From positions 62,001 to 126,000 of the forward strand of contig JAIUOP010000002.1 of assembly GCA_020161815.1 (NCBI GenBank): a stretch of 64,000 bases of DNA, written 5' to 3'. Under the pieces are notes generated by a model, which was not told where the DNA came from, ran no database searches, and was given only the letters and a program-made list of their open reading frames with translations. Below are positions 62,504 to 64,000 of this stretch, piece after piece (position 1 is the stretch's first letter; each line of letters starts with the position of its first letter). A program made the position numbers and the translations under genes. The stretch comes from Actinomycetota bacterium (GTDB lineage Bacteria > Actinomycetota > Actinomycetes > Actinomycetales > Dermatophilaceae).

Positions 62504-63447
62504 CGGCCGCGCAGCGGTCCGCGCGGCCGTCGGCGACCGATCGCGCGGTGCGTGCGTGGCTGACCCACCTCGACGTCGAGCGGGGGGTCGCCGCCAACAC
62601 CCTCACGGCGTACCGGCGCGACCTCGCCCGCTGGACGGCATACCTCGACGAGGTGGGAGTCAGCGACCCGCGCGAGGTGGGGGAGCACCACGTCAGCGGG
62701 TTCCTCGCCCGACTTCGCGAGGGGGACACCGACCACCGGCCGCTCGCCGCCAGCTCTGCCGCGCGGACCCTGGTGGCGGTGCGCGGCCTGCACCGCTTCC
62801 TGGCCCTCGAGGGCGAGGTGAGCGCCGACCCGACCGCGTCCGTGAGCCCGCCCAGGCCGCCCGCCCGGCTGCCCAAGGCCATCACGGTCGACCAGGTGGA
62901 GCGACTGCTCGCGGCGGCCTCGGTGGGGGAGACCTCCGCGACCCTGCGTGACCGGGCACTCCTCGAGGTCCTCTACGGCACGGGTGCCCGGATCTCGGAG
63001 GCCGTCGGCATGGACCTCGACGACGTGGCCGCGGACGAGGGGATCGTGCGGCTGCGGGGCAAGGGCGGCAAGGAGCGCATCGTCCCGCTCGGTTCGTATG
63101 CCGCGCGCGCGCTCGCGGCCTATCTCGTCCGGGCCCGGCCCGCGCTGGCCGCGGCCGGGACAGGGACGCCTGCGGTGTTCCTCAACCAGCGCGGCGGCCG
63201 GCTCAGTCGCCAGAGCGCATGGAAGGTGCTGCGCAGCGCAGCCGACCGGGCCGGCATCGACGGGCACCTCTCGCCGCACACCTTGCGCCATTCCTTCGCC
63301 ACCCACCTGCTCGACGGCGGGGCCGACGTGCGCGTCGTCCAGGAGCTGCTCGGCCATGCCTCGGTGACGACCACGCAGATCTACACGCTGGTGACCGTGC
63401 AGCGACTGCGTGAGGTCTACGCCCAGAGCCACCCCCGCGCCCGCTGA
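62500..63447 (+). CDS. xerD: Tyrosine recombinase XerD
   Basis: A 315-aa recombinase that resolves chromosome dimers at dif with XerC. The N-terminal SAM-like domain ([24 protein letters not shown]) is followed by the catalytic domain with Arg in GTGARISEA, Lys in [36 protein letters not shown] and the nucleophile Tyr in it. No ATG, GTG or TTG occurs in frame between 62372 and 62547. The best start is a CTG at 62500 that overlaps the ald stop (CTGA) and has GAGGAGG 7 nt upstream. A GTG at 62548 would remove about 7 conserved N-terminal positions. Confidence 0.9.
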   Translation: MTAAQRSARPSATDRAVRAWLTHLDVERGVAANTLTAYRRDLARWTAYLDEVGVSDPREVGEHHVSGFLARLREGDTDHRPLAASSAARTLVAVRGLHRFLALEGEVSADPTASVSPPRPPARLPKAITVDQVERLLAAASVGETSATLRDRALLEVLYGTGARISEAVGMDLDDVAADEGIVRLRGKGGKERIVPLGSYAARALAAYLVRARPALAAAGTGTPAVFLNQRGGRLSRQSAWKVLRSAADRAGIDGHLSPHTLRHSFATHLLDGGADVRVVQELLGHASVTTTQIYTLVTVQRLREVYAQSHPRAR

Positions 63448-63469
63448 TAGGGTCGGACGCGATCAGCGG
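63441..63469 (+). terminator. Hairpin at the xerD 3' end
   Basis: CCGCTGAT (63441-63448) pairs with ATCAGCGG (63462-63469) around a 13-nt loop. The left arm includes the xerD stop codon. A possible -10 box for parA, TAGGGT (63448-63453), lies inside the loop. Confidence 0.5.
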
Positions 63470-63506
63470 GACGCTGACCGGATGCACTGGCACGTTTGGG
63501 AGTGAG

Positions 63507-64000
63507 ATGGACGCCGAGACCGCAGGCTCGCCGACGGCACCAGCGGACCCCGACGGGCACCTGCCCGGCACCCGGGATGCCGGCGTCGGACAGCTCGGCC
63601 CGACCGGACGACCGCTGCCCGTCTTCCCCGAGCCCGCCCCGCTGGCGGCGCACGGGCCGGCGCGGATCATCGCCATGTGCAACCAGAAGGGCGGCGTCGG
63701 CAAGACGACGACGACGATCAACCTGGGCGCGGCGCTGGCGGAGTACGGCCGCAAGGTCCTGCTCGTCGACTTCGACCCCCAGGGCGCCCTGTCGGTGGGA
63801 CTGGGCATCGCCACCCACCAGCTCGACGTCACGGTCTACAACCTGCTCACCGAGCGCGGTCACGACATCCGCGACGTCATCCAGACCACCCGCGTCCCGG
63901 GCCTGGACGTGGTCCCGGCCAACATCGACCTGTCGGCCGCCGAGGTCCAGCTCGTCGGTGAGGTGGCCCGGGAGCAGATCCTGGCCCGCGTCCTGCGCCC
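63507..64000 (+). CDS. ParA/Soj family ATPase, 3' end outside window
   Basis: The first 164 codons are present. After a variable Pro/Gly-rich N-terminus (about 50 residues) comes the deviant Walker [22 protein letters not shown] with both lysines, then [16 protein letters not shown] (Walker A'-like Asp) and [22 protein letters not shown] precedes the ATG at 63507. In actinobacteria a ParA gene after xerD is usually followed by scpA and scpB, so this is probably that chromosome-segregation-linked ATPase rather than the oriC-proximal ParA. Confidence 0.92.
   Translation, partial: MDAETAGSPTAPADPDGHLPGTRDAGVGQLGPTGRPLPVFPEPAPLAAHGPARIIAMCNQKGGVGKTTTTINLGAALAEYGRKVLLVDFDPQGALSVGLGIATHQLDVTVYNLLTERGHDIRDVIQTTRVPGLDVVPANIDLSAAEVQLVGEVAREQILARVLR

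Overview
The window is chromosomal DNA from a high-GC actinobacterium. The third codon position is almost always G or C, many starts are GTG, neighbouring genes often overlap by 4 nt (ATGA or GTGA), and the gene order from thrS to parA closely follows the mycobacterial order (HIT, pgsA, patA, pimA, pdxS, pdxT, yebC, ruvCAB, yajC, secD, secF, apt, relA, cyclophilin, hisS). Gene content and style suggest Micrococcales, most likely family Intrasporangiaceae; the family is an inference. I see no insertion sequence, prophage, CRISPR array or rRNA.

Region by region. 1-4.8 kb: an HTH-MurA fusion gene (cut by the left edge) and a fadA-fadB beta-oxidation operon with a palindromic operator. 4.8-6.7 kb: RNase D and DUF3000. 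6.7-11.2 kb: hemE, hemY and hemQ of the coproporphyrin-dependent heme pathway, with a DUF4349 lipoprotein on the other strand. 11.2-20.5 kb: msrB, a secreted nuclease, a LigD-type polymerase-ligase, an alpha/beta hydrolase, a RibD-like reductase, PPK2 and a YihY/BrkB membrane protein. 20.6-20.9 kb: a tRNA cluster (Gly, Cys, Val). 21-26.2 kb: an NYN-domain protein, an ECF sigma factor with a membrane partner, pabB-pabC and a TIGR02611 protein. 26.3-26.6 kb: tRNA-Val(CAC) followed by echoes of its own 3' end. 26.6-30.8 kb: a TetR regulator divergent from fadA2-fabG4-htdX. 30.8-34.8 kb: an S9 peptidase and thrS. 34.8-35.5 kb: a 716-nt gene-free stretch that holds two tandem copies of a structured small RNA. 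35.5-47.6 kb: SDR, HIT, EF-G2, the phosphatidylinositol mannoside genes pgsA-patA-pimA, a LemA-like protein, pdxS, kynU, pdxT and yebC. 47.7-56.3 kb: ruvCAB with an SOS box, yajC-secD-secF, apt and relA. 56.3-64 kb: DUF349, cyclophilin, a metallo-hydrolase, hisS, ald, xerD and a partial parA.

Three signals run beyond single genes. First, the octamer GTATGCCG / CGGCATAC recurs about 49 times on both strands, inside genes in several reading frames and between genes. Second, many genes begin directly 6 nt after a TANNNT-like -10 box, which indicates leaderless transcripts; several of these -10 boxes are formed by the same octamer. Third, the two small RNA copies between thrS and the SDR gene keep the same hairpins, -10 box, terminator and distant upstream 11-bp tandem boxes at identical spacing, while other sequence has diverged. 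I regard the small RNA pair and the octamer as the best candidates for something undescribed.
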